From Verrucomicrobiales bacterium (lineage in GTDB: Bacteria; Verrucomicrobiota; Verrucomicrobiia; Limisphaerales; J093): a DNA stretch of 64,000 bases. The notes beneath the pieces are model-generated. The model searched no databases, was not told the DNA's origin, and saw only the letters and a program-made list of their open reading frames with translations. Positions 11,242 to 20,595 of the stretch are shown one piece after another (position 1 is the stretch's first letter; every line of letters begins with the position of its first letter). Location of the stretch: assembly GCA_015075445.1 (NCBI GenBank), contig JABTUJ010000005.1, positions 62,001 through 126,000 on the forward strand, given 5' to 3'. The position numbers and the translations under genes are program-made.

Positions 11242-12075
11242 ATGGACAGCGCCAGCAACTTGCCTCCCGGCCGCTCCGCCACAACGATCCCCTCCGCTCC
11301 CGCACCGCGCCTGATCCCGTACCGCCCGCCCCGGTGTCCCGACGCCACGATGCTCCAGCGCGGCCGCGAGTTCCTGGCCCTCATGCGCCAGCGCCGGAGC
11401 GTCCGCAGCTTTGCCCCCGATCCGGTGCCGCGTGAACTCATCGAACTCGCCATCGCCAGCGCCTCCACCGCTCCCTCGGGCGCGCACCGCCAACCCTGGC
11501 GCTTCGTCGTGGTGGGCGACGCCCCCACCAAACGACGCCTCCGACTGGCCGCCGAAGCCGAGGAACGGCGGTTTTACGAGGGTGGCCGTGCCCCGGAAGC
11601 CTGGCTGGCCGCCCTCGCCCCGCTGGGTACAAGCTGGCAAAAGCCCTACCTCGAAATCGCCCCCTGGCTGGTCGTCGTGTTCGCCGAACACCACACCCTC
11701 ACCCCCACCGGTCAGCCCAGCCCCAACTACTACGTGAAGGAGAGCGTCGGCATGGCTTGTGGCCTGTTCGTCGCCGCCCTGCATCACATGGGACTCGCCA
11801 CCCTGCCCCATACCCCCAGCCCCATGGGCTTCCTTGCCGATATCCTGCAGCGGCCCGAGCGCGAAAAGCCCTACATCCTGTTCCCCGTCGGCCACCCCGC
11901 CGCCGACGCCTCCGTGCCCGATCTCCAACGTAAGGCGCTCGATCAAGTCGCGGTCTGGCACGGCAGCCCGTCCCCCCCGCCCGGTCCGGCTTCGACGGAT
12001 GGACGGCTCGACCACCCCGACCCGAGCATCGCCCCATCCACGCGGCCGGCGCCGGCAACGGCGTGCACCGGGTAA
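11242..12075 (+). CDS. Nitroreductase family protein
   Basis: This 277-residue protein is a predicted FMN-dependent oxidoreductase. Family markers are [20 protein letters not shown] (residues about 45-63, the flavin phosphate-binding start of the fold), the [15 protein letters not shown] stretch at 77-91, and [20 protein letters not shown], followed by [19 protein letters not shown]. The form with a long N-terminal arm and a PSGAHxQPW motif resembles the iodotyrosine deiodinase-like branch, which is only a resemblance. The ATG at 11242 follows a divergent spacer shared with the TIM-barrel gene. The last 133 bp overlap the 3' end of galK on the other strand, and the tail after LDQVAVWHG looks non-conserved, so one of the two genes may have lost its original stop. 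Confidence 0.85.
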   Translation: MDSASNLPPGRSATTIPSAPAPRLIPYRPPRCPDATMLQRGREFLALMRQRRSVRSFAPDPVPRELIELAIASASTAPSGAHRQPWRFVVVGDAPTKRRLRLAAEAEERRFYEGGRAPEAWLAALAPLGTSWQKPYLEIAPWLVVVFAEHHTLTPTGQPSPNYYVKESVGMACGLFVAALHHMGLATLPHTPSPMGFLADILQRPEREKPYILFPVGHPAADASVPDLQRKALDQVAVWHGSPSPPPGPASTDGRLDHPDPSIAPSTRPAPATACTG

Positions 12076-13187
12076 AGCTCGGGAACGGTGCCGGTCCGGT
12101 CCTGATAGCCGCGGCGGACCGCAGCGGTGAAGGCGTCCACGGCGCCGGGATCAACGAACGCGACCAGGCAGCCGCCGAAGCCAGCCCCGGCCTGGCGGGC
12201 GCCGAGCACGCCGGGAGCCTGGAGCATCGCGTCTCGCATCGCGTGCATCGCGGGCGTGGTAATCTCGTACAGACGGCGCGCGCCGTCGAAGGACGCGGTG
12301 CACAGCCGCCCGATGGCCTCCGTGTCGCCGCGGGTCAAGGCCTCGGCCATACGCAGCACCCGCTCGTCTTCCTCGAGGATGAAGCGGCACCGTTTCGCCA
12401 CGTCGGCTGGCAGCGCGGACTCGTGCTGTCGGAAGCGGTCGAGGCTGACCTCGCGCAACGCCTTCACGCCGAACTGCCGCGCTCCCGCCTCGCAGTGTGC
12501 CCGCCGTTGGCCGTACTCGGAACCGGCGAGCTCCCGCTTGGACCGGGTGTCGCCAATCACAACCTGGAGCCCGCGGGCGAGCTGCACGGGTTGGGCCGAG
12601 AGATCGCGGCAGTCGAGCAGCAGGGCGCACCCCGCCCGGCCGGCGCACGCGGTGTACTGGTCCAGGATGCCGCAATTCACGCCGACGAACTCGTTCTCCG
12701 CCTGCTGACAGAGCCGGGCTTTGCGGACGGGATCCAGGGACCAGCCGCCAAGCGTTTCGAACACGGTGGCCGTGGCGCACTCGAGAGCCGCCGAGGAGCT
12801 GAGCCCGCCGCCCAGCGGCACGGTGCTGTGAAGGACGGCGTCGAAGCCGCAGAGGGATTGCCCGTCGGCGCGGAGGACGCTGGCAACGCCGCGGAGGTAA
12901 TTACACCACGCCCGGCCGGGCGCACGGGCAAGGGCGTCGAGGTCGAAGCGGGTGTCGGCGTCGAGGTTCAGCGAGTGCGCCTGAACGATGCGGTCGGGGC
13001 GGGGCCGGGCGGCGATCCAGGTGTCGCGGTCGATGGGCAGGGTCAACACGCAGCCGAGGTTGTAGTCGGTGTGGCTGCCCATCAGGTCGACGCGTCCGGG
13101 GGCGCGGCACCAGACGAGCGGTTCGGCGCCGAAGCGGCTGCGGAAGGCGGCGGCGATACGTGCCGGTCGTTCGGGTTGGCCGTTCAT
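11943..13187 (-). CDS. galK: Galactokinase, GHMP family
   Basis: GalK phosphorylates galactose at C1 in the Leloir pathway. The galactokinase signature [13 protein letters not shown] lies at residues 31-43, the GHMP ATP loop [13 protein letters not shown] near 125-137, and the C-terminal GHMP motif [17 protein letters not shown] near 345. The second residue set [13 protein letters not shown] matches the catalytic Asp region. At 414 residues it is about 25-30 longer than usual; the extra tail after residue 380 lies in the overlap with the nitroreductase gene. The start ATG overlaps the stop of the UroD-like gene as ATGA, so the two are translated together at the end of a long minus-strand gene run. 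Galactose is probably a product of the secreted hydrolases encoded upstream (inference). Confidence 0.9.
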   Translation of the reverse strand: MNGQPERPARIAAAFRSRFGAEPLVWCRAPGRVDLMGSHTDYNLGCVLTLPIDRDTWIAARPRPDRIVQAHSLNLDADTRFDLDALARAPGRAWCNYLRGVASVLRADGQSLCGFDAVLHSTVPLGGGLSSSAALECATATVFETLGGWSLDPVRKARLCQQAENEFVGVNCGILDQYTACAGRAGCALLLDCRDLSAQPVQLARGLQVVIGDTRSKRELAGSEYGQRRAHCEAGARQFGVKALREVSLDRFRQHESALPADVAKRCRFILEEDERVLRMAEALTRGDTEAIGRLCTASFDGARRLYEITTPAMHAMRDAMLQAPGVLGARQAGAGFGGCLVAFVDPGAVDAFTAAVRRGYQDRTGTVPELYPVHAVAGAGRVDGAMLGSGWSSRPSVEAGPGGGDGLPCQTAT

Positions 13188-14221
13188 CGTGGAAAAGCGT
13201 CAAGCATCGCCTCGACATTGGCCACGGGAATATCCGACTGCATCCGGTGCGACGGGCCCAGGAGGAGGCCGGTGCCATCCGGGGCGAGTCGGTCGAGGCA
13301 GGTTCGCACGGCGTTCCGGACCTCTGCCGGGGTGCCGCGGGGCAGGACCTCCTGCGTGGAAACGCCGCCATAGAAACTCAGGTGTCGGCCGAACTCGCGC
13401 TGTAGCCGCGCGTGGTCGAGAACTTCGGGCTGCACCGGGTTCAGGGTGGTCAGTCCCAGATCCACCAGGTCCGGGAGAATGGGCCAGAGATCGCCATCCG
13501 AGTGCAGCAGGACGGGGCGGTCGGCGTCACGGAACACGGCGAACAGTCGGGCGAGCCGCGGGCGGATGAGGCGGCGCCAGAGAACGGGCGAGAACAGCAG
13601 CCCTTTCTGAGCCCCGTAATCGTCGCCGAAGTAGCCGCCATCGACGCCGAGGGCGAGGAATCGGTGCGCGAGGACGAGCTGGATTTCGGTGATCCGCTCA
13701 AGCAGGGCCTCGGCCCAGGCCGGTTCGGTCACCAGGTCCATGAGGAATTGGTCGAAGCCGCGCAGCGACCAGGCGCGCTCGAACAGGGCGAAGCCGAAGT
13801 TGGGCACGACGAAATGCTCGCCGGCATCGGCGGCCAGCACACGCTCGGCATCCTCGAGCAGGCGGGGGTCGTGCGGGTCGGGCCAGGCAAACGCCGCGAG
13901 GTCCTGCGTCTGGGCAAGGGGAGCGAAGGCGTGCCAGTAGCCTTCGGTCTCGGTGCCCCAACCGGCCCCCCACCAGTCGTAGACCACGCGTCCATCGGGG
14001 CTGAGCTGGCGCGGATGGCGGACGTCAAGGCGGAGCAGGTGATTGTCGAGGCGGGCGGGCAGATGGGCGAGGGAGACGCCGAAGTGGGTGGCGAGCCGCT
14101 GGCCCATGGGGGGCGTGAAGTTGGTCTGGACGGGCAACCGGTCCACCGGTTCGCGGCGCAGGGCGCGGAGGACTCGTTCCTTGCGGGAGAGCGGACGGGG
14201 GGCGTCAGAAGAAGCGGACAT
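13184..14221 (-). CDS. Uroporphyrinogen decarboxylase (UroD) superfamily protein
   Basis: The 345-residue protein has the UroD/methyltransferase fold. It shows SRKERVLRALRREPVDRLP at the start, GGYFGDDYGAQKGLLFSP in the middle, PVLLHSDGDLWPILPDLVDLG (a pattern of the methyltransferase branch) and LSFYGGVSTQEVLPRGTP near the end. Members outside haem synthesis move methyl groups between substrates and corrinoid proteins or have unknown roles in sugar gene clusters; the setting here between a symporter and galK argues against haem synthesis. The start at 14221 lies 17 bp inside the end of the symporter gene, and the stop overlaps the galK start. No corrinoid-binding protein is encoded nearby. 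The exact reaction is not known. Confidence 0.75.
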   Translation of the reverse strand: MSASSDAPRPLSRKERVLRALRREPVDRLPVQTNFTPPMGQRLATHFGVSLAHLPARLDNHLLRLDVRHPRQLSPDGRVVYDWWGAGWGTETEGYWHAFAPLAQTQDLAAFAWPDPHDPRLLEDAERVLAADAGEHFVVPNFGFALFERAWSLRGFDQFLMDLVTEPAWAEALLERITEIQLVLAHRFLALGVDGGYFGDDYGAQKGLLFSPVLWRRLIRPRLARLFAVFRDADRPVLLHSDGDLWPILPDLVDLGLTTLNPVQPEVLDHARLQREFGRHLSFYGGVSTQEVLPRGTPAEVRNAVRTCLDRLAPDGTGLLLGPSHRMQSDIPVANVEAMLDAFPR

Positions 14222-15824
14222 ACAGCACCACGAGAATGGCCAGCAGCAGGGCGCTCCAGAAGCGGAAGGAGCGCCACCACGGGAGGCGGCGGATGAAGGC
14301 CAGGTCCTCCGGGCCGAACGAGCGGTCAACGATGGCCCGCGGCGGCACAGCAGCGGCCGGCGAACGGAACCACGCGATCAGCAGACAGCAGACAACGAAG
14401 TCCAGGCCGGCCCGCGTGAGAAAGGCGAGCGGGAAGATCCAGCCTTGCGCCTCGGCCACGGTGTAGAGGGAGGCCCAGACGGGTCCGGCGATCAAGGCCA
14501 CAAGGCAGCCGCGGGCGTTGGCGCGCGGGTAGAAGAAGCCGGCCAGGAAGACCGCGCAGATCGAGGGGTAGGCGATGGACCAGTACTTCTGGATGTAGGT
14601 GAAGATGGCCTGGAGATCGCGCAGGAAGAAGCCGACGACCGTGGCCAGGAGGAGGACACTGAGGGTGGTCCAGCGCCCGACGGCGATGAGCCGCGCGTCG
14701 CTGGCTTGGGGGGCGAGGTGTCGCCGGTAGATGTCGAAGGTGAAGATCGAGGAACTCGACGCGAGGAGGGACGCGATGGTGGACATGACGGCGCCGACGA
14801 GGCCGGCCATGACCAGGCCGGTGAGTCCGTCGGGCAGGAGGAGTTTCACCAGGGTGGGGAAGGCGAGGTCGCCTCTGGCGAGCGTGTGTTGTTCGCGGAG
14901 CAGGCCGACGGCCGGGTCGTAGAGTTGAAAGGCGATGATGCCGGGCAGGACCACGAGCACTGGCACGAGCAGCTTGAGGTAGCCGGCGAAGACGACCCCC
15001 ATCTGGCCGTGCCACACGTTGCGGGCGGCCAGGGTGCGTTGGGTGATGAACTGGTTGCAGCCCCAGTAGAAGATGTTGGCCAGCCACATGCCGCCGAAGA
15101 ACACGCCGATCCACGGGAGGTCCGGGTGGTTCCACGACTGGACCATGTGGAACTTCTCCGGTGAGCCGTCGAGCAGCGCACCCAAACCGCCCCAGGGGGT
15201 GGCGCTGTAGCCCGCCGAGGCCGCGCCCAGCTTCGCCAAACCGAGGGTGGTGACCACCAGACCGCCCACAATCAGCACGGCCACTTGCACGATGTCGGTG
15301 TACGCCACGGACCGGAGGCCGCCGTAGAGGGTGTAGCCGCCGCCGATGACGCAGAGGATCACCAGGCCCCAGGCGAGAGGCAGGCCGAAGATGGACTGGA
15401 TCGCGAGGGACCCCGTGTAGAGGACGACCGCCAGTTCGATGAAGATGTACCCGGTGAGGCTGATGATCGCAAAGACGAGTCGCACCTGGTGGTTGAACCG
15501 GTTCTCGAGGAACTCCGGCATGGTGGTGATGCGCGTCTTGAGGTAGTGCGGCAGGAAGAATTTCCCGTAGATGATGAGGGCCACGGCGGCGATCCACTCG
15601 TAGCTGGCCACCGCCAGCCCGATGGTGAAGCCCTGACCCGCCATGCCAATGAAGTGGTGGGTCGAGATGTTCGCCGCCACCAGCGATCCGCCGATGATCC
15701 ACCAGGTGAGGTTGCGACTGGCCAGGAAGTAGTCGTCGGACGCGCGCTTCCGCCGTGAGGCCAGGACACCGACCAGGGTGACCAGCAGCAGGTAGGCACC
15801 GAAGACCAGGGTGTCCAGGTTCAC
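14205..15824 (-). CDS. Sodium:solute symporter (SSS/SGLT family)
   Basis: This is a 539-residue inner-membrane transporter with about 13-14 hydrophobic helices. SSS hallmarks are the N-terminal GVLASRRKRASDDYFLASRN and WWIIGGSLVAANISTHHFIG segments, the GGGYTLYGGLRSVAYTDIVQ stretch of helix 5-6, and AGLVGAVMSTIASLLASSSS with TFDIYRRH, where the sodium-site Ser residues usually lie. It resembles the sugar (SGLT) branch. It starts 6 bp after the PhyH stop and overlaps the UroD-like gene, so all three are co-transcribed. It probably imports a monosaccharide released outside the cell by the upstream hydrolases (inference from gene order). Confidence 0.88.
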   Translation of the reverse strand: MNLDTLVFGAYLLLVTLVGVLASRRKRASDDYFLASRNLTWWIIGGSLVAANISTHHFIGMAGQGFTIGLAVASYEWIAAVALIIYGKFFLPHYLKTRITTMPEFLENRFNHQVRLVFAIISLTGYIFIELAVVLYTGSLAIQSIFGLPLAWGLVILCVIGGGYTLYGGLRSVAYTDIVQVAVLIVGGLVVTTLGLAKLGAASAGYSATPWGGLGALLDGSPEKFHMVQSWNHPDLPWIGVFFGGMWLANIFYWGCNQFITQRTLAARNVWHGQMGVVFAGYLKLLVPVLVVLPGIIAFQLYDPAVGLLREQHTLARGDLAFPTLVKLLLPDGLTGLVMAGLVGAVMSTIASLLASSSSIFTFDIYRRHLAPQASDARLIAVGRWTTLSVLLLATVVGFFLRDLQAIFTYIQKYWSIAYPSICAVFLAGFFYPRANARGCLVALIAGPVWASLYTVAEAQGWIFPLAFLTRAGLDFVVCCLLIAWFRSPAAAVPPRAIVDRSFGPEDLAFIRRLPWWRSFRFWSALLLAILVVLYVRFF

Positions 15825-15830
15825 GGGAGT

Positions 15831-16880
15831 TCAGGCACGGTAGACCAGCGGATTGAGTTCGGTGGCGGCCAGGTCGCCGGGTTCAAGCCCGGGCAACCAG
15901 CGGTCGCGGTCGCGGCGCCGGTTGGCGTTGTCCAGCGGGCCGACCCGGGTGCCGTCGGCAAACCAGATGATGGTCATGACCTCGCGGGTGCGCGGGCTGG
16001 TGTTGGCCGGGGCGCCGTGCAAGGTCCAGCCGTAATGGAAGGTGGCGTCGCCGGCGCTCAGGGCCGTGGCGGGCGTCCGGGTGTAACCACGTTCGCGGAT
16101 GAAGCTCTCGAAGCGGGCTTCGCTGGCGTCGCTGATGGGCAGGTCACCCAGGTAGCCATCCCGGTGCGAGCCCGAGGCGAAATGCAGGGTGCCCATGTCG
16201 GGGGTTGCTTCCACCAGGGGCATCCACAGGGTGAGGGTGTGATCGGTGGCGAGCGGCCAGTAGTGCTGGTCCTGATGCCACGGCGTGAGGCCTCCGCCGG
16301 GCTCCTTGAGCAGGGCCTGGTCGTGGTAGATCCGCACGCCCGCGACGCCGAGCAGGTCGGCGGCGAGCTTGGCAAACCGGCGGGCGAGCACAAAGCGGCG
16401 GACCATGCCGTCCTTGGGCCAGAGGTTCATTCCTTTGAGGAAGGCCCGGCCGTACGTGTCGCGCTGCGCGAGGGGGGTGACCTCGGCGCCGTAGCGGTCG
16501 CGCGCGGTGAGAATGGCCGGGCGGTAGGCGGCGATCTCGGCGGGGGAGGCGACGGCGCGGAGCAAGACATGACCGTCGTGGCGGAAGCGGGCGATCGCGT
16601 CGGGGGGCAATGGGTAATCGGAGGAGAGGTCGGGGAGTGCAGGCTGGAAGCCCGCACCACCGGGTTGGGGGGGAAGTGCAGGCTGGAAGCCCGCACCACC
16701 GGATTGGGAGGGAAGTGGAGGCTGGGAGCCCGCAACACCGGATTGGGAGGGAAGTGGAGGCTGGGAGCCCGCAACACCGGGTTGAGGGGGGAGTGCAGGC
16801 TGGAAGCCCGCACCACCAGGTTGGGAGGGAAGCGCAGGTGGGAGGTCGGCACCACCGGGCATGGGTGGGGATGGAGGCAT
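15831..16880 (-). CDS. Phytanoyl-CoA dioxygenase (PhyH) family protein with in-frame 13-residue repeats
   Basis: The 349-residue frame ends in a typical non-haem Fe(II)/2-oxoglutarate dioxygenase of the PhyH group. GLTPWHQDQHYWPL gives the HxD metal pair, and FHYGWTLHGAPANTSPRTRE gives the distal His and the 2-oxoglutarate Arg. The catalytic part begins near PLPPDAIARFRHDGHVLLRA. Before it lie about six 13-residue repeats rich in Pro, Gly and Gln (QPALP, QPPLP), encoded by a 39-bp tandem array. The ATG at 16880 is chosen because it is 20 bp after the preceding stop; the real start could be a non-ATG codon after the repeats. Oxidation of a sugar derivative or of a methyl group is plausible from context only. 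Confidence 0.7.
   Translation of the reverse strand: MPPSPPMPGGADLPPALPSQPGGAGFQPALPPQPGVAGSQPPLPSQSGVAGSQPPLPSQSGGAGFQPALPPQPGGAGFQPALPDLSSDYPLPPDAIARFRHDGHVLLRAVASPAEIAAYRPAILTARDRYGAEVTPLAQRDTYGRAFLKGMNLWPKDGMVRRFVLARRFAKLAADLLGVAGVRIYHDQALLKEPGGGLTPWHQDQHYWPLATDHTLTLWMPLVEATPDMGTLHFASGSHRDGYLGDLPISDASEARFESFIRERGYTRTPATALSAGDATFHYGWTLHGAPANTSPRTREVMTIIWFADGTRVGPLDNANRRRDRDRWLPGLEPGDLAATELNPLVYRA
16633..16866. repeat. 39-bp tandem repeat, six units, inside the PhyH gene
   Basis: A GGCTGG-like anchor recurs at 16642, 16681, 16720, 16759, 16798 and (as GGTGGG) 16837, exactly every 39 bp. Each unit contains a dispersed-repeat core like GCAGGCTGGAAGCCCGCACC. Since 39 is divisible by 3, copy-number change would keep the PhyH frame. 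Units 3 and 4 share their own variants (CTGGGAGCC, CAACACC), which suggests recent duplication. Confidence 0.92.
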
Positions 16881-19800
16881 CGGGGCGTTGGCAGAGCGCT
16901 CAGTGACTGGCGGGTTGGACGCGGCCGTCGGGGCCGAGTTCGATGGGGAGCAAGCCGGGGCGTTCGCGCCAGGGGGCGGCTGAGTCGTTGCCGAAGAATG
17001 TGGCCCACCAACGGCCGGCACGGTCGTGGAAGAACATGTTGTGACCGGCGTGCGGGATCGCGAGGTACCGGTCGCCATAGGGGCCATAGAGGTGATCGGA
17101 ACTGGCCACCATGCAGTCGTAGGTGCGGTCGCCGCCGGGAGCGGGATTGAACTCGGCGCAGATCAGGAAGTAGCGCCCCTGGTGCCGGGTGAGGAACGCC
17201 CCTTCGAAGCCGACGTGCCTTGGTCTGGCAGGGCGGAGGAGGCGAGGTCCTCGGCCAGGCGGTGAGGTCGTCGCCGAGGCGGGCAATCCTGCCGTTCTGG
17301 AACACGGCAGACCCGTCCGTCCTCGTCCTGGAAGAGCGCGGCGTCGATCTCGCCGGTGAGCGGGCCGTCGGTCTTGACGTCCACGTAGGGGCCTTCGGGG
17401 CGGCTGGTGGTGCTGCGCAGGAGTCCGGTGCCGCCGCCGGGCCAGTTGACGCAGTAGGTCAGCCAGAAGGTGCCGCGGAGGTAGTGAATCTCCGGGGCCC
17501 AGAGGGCGCGCCGGCCGTTCTTGATGGGCTTCTGCCAGGTGGCGTCCCGCTCGAAACTCCAGACCAGGCCGAGGGCGGTCCAGTTGGTGAGGTCCGGCGA
17601 GCGCCAGACGCGAATGCCTTCGTTCACGTACCACCAACTGTTCGTGTCCCCGGATCCGCCGGTGTTGTTGGCGGTGGTGCCGGTGAGGTAGTAGTGGTCG
17701 TCCGGGCCGAGGCAGATCGAGGTGTCGCGCACCGGGTGATCGAAGAGCTGGCGAACCGGCAAGGGAGGGGCGTCTTCGGCGAGACCAACGTCGATGCTCT
17801 GGCCGCCGTAGGTCTGGGTGGCGTGGACGGCGAGGAGGTTGCGGCCGGGCTGGAGCGCGGCGAGGGCGGCGGGCGCAAGGTCGGCTTCCTCGTAGCTGGT
17901 GGCCCAGCCGGTGAGCTTGGCGGCGAGCCGGCCGTTGAGATAGACCTCCGGGTTCTCGTCGTAGATGAGGAGCAGGCGCGGGTTCCGCAGCGGGCGGTCG
18001 GGCCAGTCGAAGGTGCGTCGGAGCCAGATTGCCGGCGTGTTCCATTCCGTGCCCACGATGGCTCCGGGGGTGCCGGTTGTGCCGAAACCGCCCGGGCCTT
18101 CCTGCCAGGTCGAGTCGTCGAAGCCGGGCTGGAACCAGTCATCGGGCGGTGGCTCAAGGGTATAGCGCCAGGTCACCCGCGCGGTTCGGGCGGTGGGCAC
18201 CACTTCGCGGCTGGGGGCGCCGAGCGGGAGAGGAGCCCAGACGCCGGAGGTGTTGGCGCCACGACGGGCCCAGGTCGTCCATGCCGACGTGTCCGCGAGC
18301 AGGCGGATGAAGAGCCCGCCGACGACCGGCCGTGCCTGCATGGCTTTTTGGCGGGCGTCGGTGGTGACGAACCAGTCGGAGAGGGGTACGCGCGTAGGGG
18401 TTTCGTGGGCGTAGCGATAGAGGGGTTCGAGCAGGGCTTGGAAGTCGGCGTCGTCGCGGGCGAGGGCAATGCTCCAGAGGGCCCAGTCGATCAGGCTGGT
18501 GTCAGTGCGATTGTCCACCGGGAGGCCGTAGCGGTTCTGCACCTTGCGATACCAGGCGATCTCCTGGTCGGCGATCGCCGTGGGAAAGAGGTGCAAGCCC
18601 AGCACACGATCCCAGATCAGATTGTGCTTCATGCTCCAGGTGCCGGGCTGGTGATAGGCCAGGCGGGTGCGGCCTTCGTCGCGCGCCAGCTCCAGCCAAC
18701 GGGCAGCGTACTCGCGCGCGATGGCCAGGTACTTGCCCGCCGCTTCCGTCCGGCCGGTCCGCTCGGCGAGTTGGGCGTAGCCGCCGAGGGCAAGGATGGC
18801 CTTCAGGGCGAGGTTGGCGTTGCGGGGGAGATGGCCGAACATGTCGGCCGAGCAAAGCTGGTTCTGGGGATCCAGTCCCTCCCGGACGAGGTAATCGGCC
18901 CACTGGGTGAGCATGGGCCAATAGGCGTGGGTGAGGTCGGCGTTGCCTTCACAACGGGCCAGGGCGGCCAGCATGAGGAGCATGTTGCCGCATTCCTCGA
19001 CCGGCATCCGGTCGCCGTCGCTTCCGCCCATGCCATACACCTGGCCGGTGGCGTGGGGGTAGGTGCCGAGGTCGTGCGGGGCGTAGGGATAAGGCCAGCG
19101 GGGCGAAGCCGCGTAGTCGAGCACCGGCACGAGCATGGCCTTGGTGAGGGCGGGGCTCAAGACCAGGAAGAAGGGTGCCTGAGGGAAGAGGACGTCGACG
19201 GTTCCGATGCAGCCGTTGGAGAAGTTCTCTTTCGGGAACATGAGCGGTTGGTCGTGGGCGTCGGCGACGATCTTGTTGCCGGCGAGGGTCTGGCGGTAGG
19301 CCAGGGCGCAAAGCCGGGCGTAGCGCTCGCCACCGGCGGCGCGGAGGGCGGCCATCAGTTCGGCGTCGAAACGTTCGCAGCGTGAGCGGAGGGAGGCGTA
19401 ATCGGCGGCGGCCCGCTGCAGCAGGGTCGTGGCACTCAGGCCGTGGCGGCGCCAGTAGGGGCGGAGGTCTTGTCGGAAGTACCTGATCGAATACAGGTCG
19501 TCGTAGGCGAGCATCAGCCAGCGGGAGACGGTGGCGGCGCCCACCTCGACTGGTGGGAAGGCGATCGCGGCCACGGGTGCGTCCAGGGCGGCGAGCGGCA
19601 TGGCCATCTTCATCGAGGGGAGTTCAGAACCGGCGGCGAACGCGTCGCGAGCGAGGTCGGCGGGCAAGAGGCGTGCGCAGGGGCGGGCGGCCTTTGGCGC
19701 TGCCAGGTAGGCGTAACCCCAGTCGATGCGGAGGTCGTCGCCTTTACGCGCGAGGATGGGCTGAGCGTCCGAACCGAGTTTGAGGATCGCCATCGTCGCG

Positions 19801-20304
19801 GAGTCTTCGGCTGCCCAAGTCACCTGCTGGCTGGGCTCGTTCACCGTCAATTCGGCGGCGGCGTCGAGGTAGAACGCCACCGTATGCGGGCGGCCGTCGG
19901 TGCTGCGAGCTTCCCAGGTCAGGTACGTGACCGGCCGGGAGAGGACGTCGAGGTCCTCCGGCAAGGCCGGGGTCAGGAAGGTCAGCGTCAACAGGACACC
20001 GTTGCCGGCGAACACGGCGACGGTTCGCGTGGGCCAGACCTCGATTCCGGTCTGCGGAAGGGCGGCGTAGCGGGCCGGTTCGTCACCGAGAACCCGGAAG
20101 GTCTGGCCGTCGATGCGGACGAGTCCGGTGAGGCGATGGGGCCTGCCGGTCCAGTGCGTGGTGTGGGTGTCCGTGAGGCGGTCGGCGGGCGACCAGATGC
20201 TGAAGTAGGGGTCGTGGGTTACCAGCGGAACGGCGGGCGGACGCAACGGGGGCAGGTGACTCGCGGGATCCTGCGCGGCGATGGCCGGGGACACGGAGGG
20301 GAAC

Positions 20305-20358
20305 AAGAGCAAGAGCAAGAGCAAGAGCAAGAGCAAGAGCAAGAGCGGGGGCAAGAGC
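20305..20358. repeat. AAGAGC hexanucleotide repeat encoding a poly-Leu signal-peptide core
   Basis: Seven perfect AAGAGC units (20305-20346), one GGGGGC variant and a further AAGAGC lie in the 5' end of the glutaminase-like/GH43 gene. On the coding (minus) strand each unit gives two Leu codons, producing a run of 15 Leu. Loss or gain of units would change the length of the hydrophobic core without shifting the frame. Confidence 0.92.
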
Positions 20359-20407
20359 GGGAAGCCTGTCGGTCTTGCAGACCTGGCCGAGGGGCGTGAA
20401 CCCTCCT

Positions 20408-20468
20408 CGCCGGGTCGGGGGACCCGGCCTACAAGTTGTAGGCCCGGTGCCCTCACCGGGCGGTTCAT
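20408..20468. repeat. Dispersed-repeat-like segment with two small hairpins, covering the apparent start of the GH43 fusion
   Basis: CCGGGTC/GACCCGG (20410-20416 with 20421-20427) and GGCCTACAA/TTGTAGGCC (20426-20434 with 20436-20444) are perfect inverted repeats. The segment ends at the ATGAACCGC that I use as the start of the GH43 fusion gene, read on the minus strand. The same ATGAACCG string recurs at the start of the neighbouring pseudopilin. Confidence 0.6.
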
Positions 20469-20595
20469 GGGAAGCCCGCGGCACCGGTTGATCGAGGGGA
20501 CCATGCGCCTTGCGCCTGGAAGGGGGGCGGGGATATAGGAGGTCGTCATGCGCGGCGTGCGGGAGGATGTCGGGACGGGAGCGAGGTGACAACGA

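Larger units (their letters stand above)
16900..20468 (-). pseudogene. Exported glutaminase-like (DUF4964/DUF4965/DUF1793) protein fused to a GH43-like domain; frameshifted in this sequence
   Basis: The gene encodes about 1190 residues. After a poly-Leu signal peptide come PPAVPLVTHDPYFSIWSPAD (DUF4964 start), the DUF4965/DUF1793 region with FPKENFSNGCIGTVDVLFPQ and SDGDRMPVEECGNMLLM (six-hairpin-like, as in fungal glutaminase A), a beta-sandwich (IWLRRTFDWPDRP, EVYLNGRLAAKLTGW), and then a GH43-like five-blade part (SICLGPDDHYYLTGT, WAPEIHYLRGTFWLTY, ALFQDEDG). The last 115 residues are reached only through two apparent indels near 17308 and 17218; downstream the sequence continues as GH43 (HVGFEGAFLTRHQGRYFLIC) to a stop at 16900. 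The start is uncertain: ATG 20468 lies in a dispersed repeat and ATG 20549 is the alternative. It is probably a secreted glycosidase; glutaminase activity is not implied. Confidence 0.7.
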
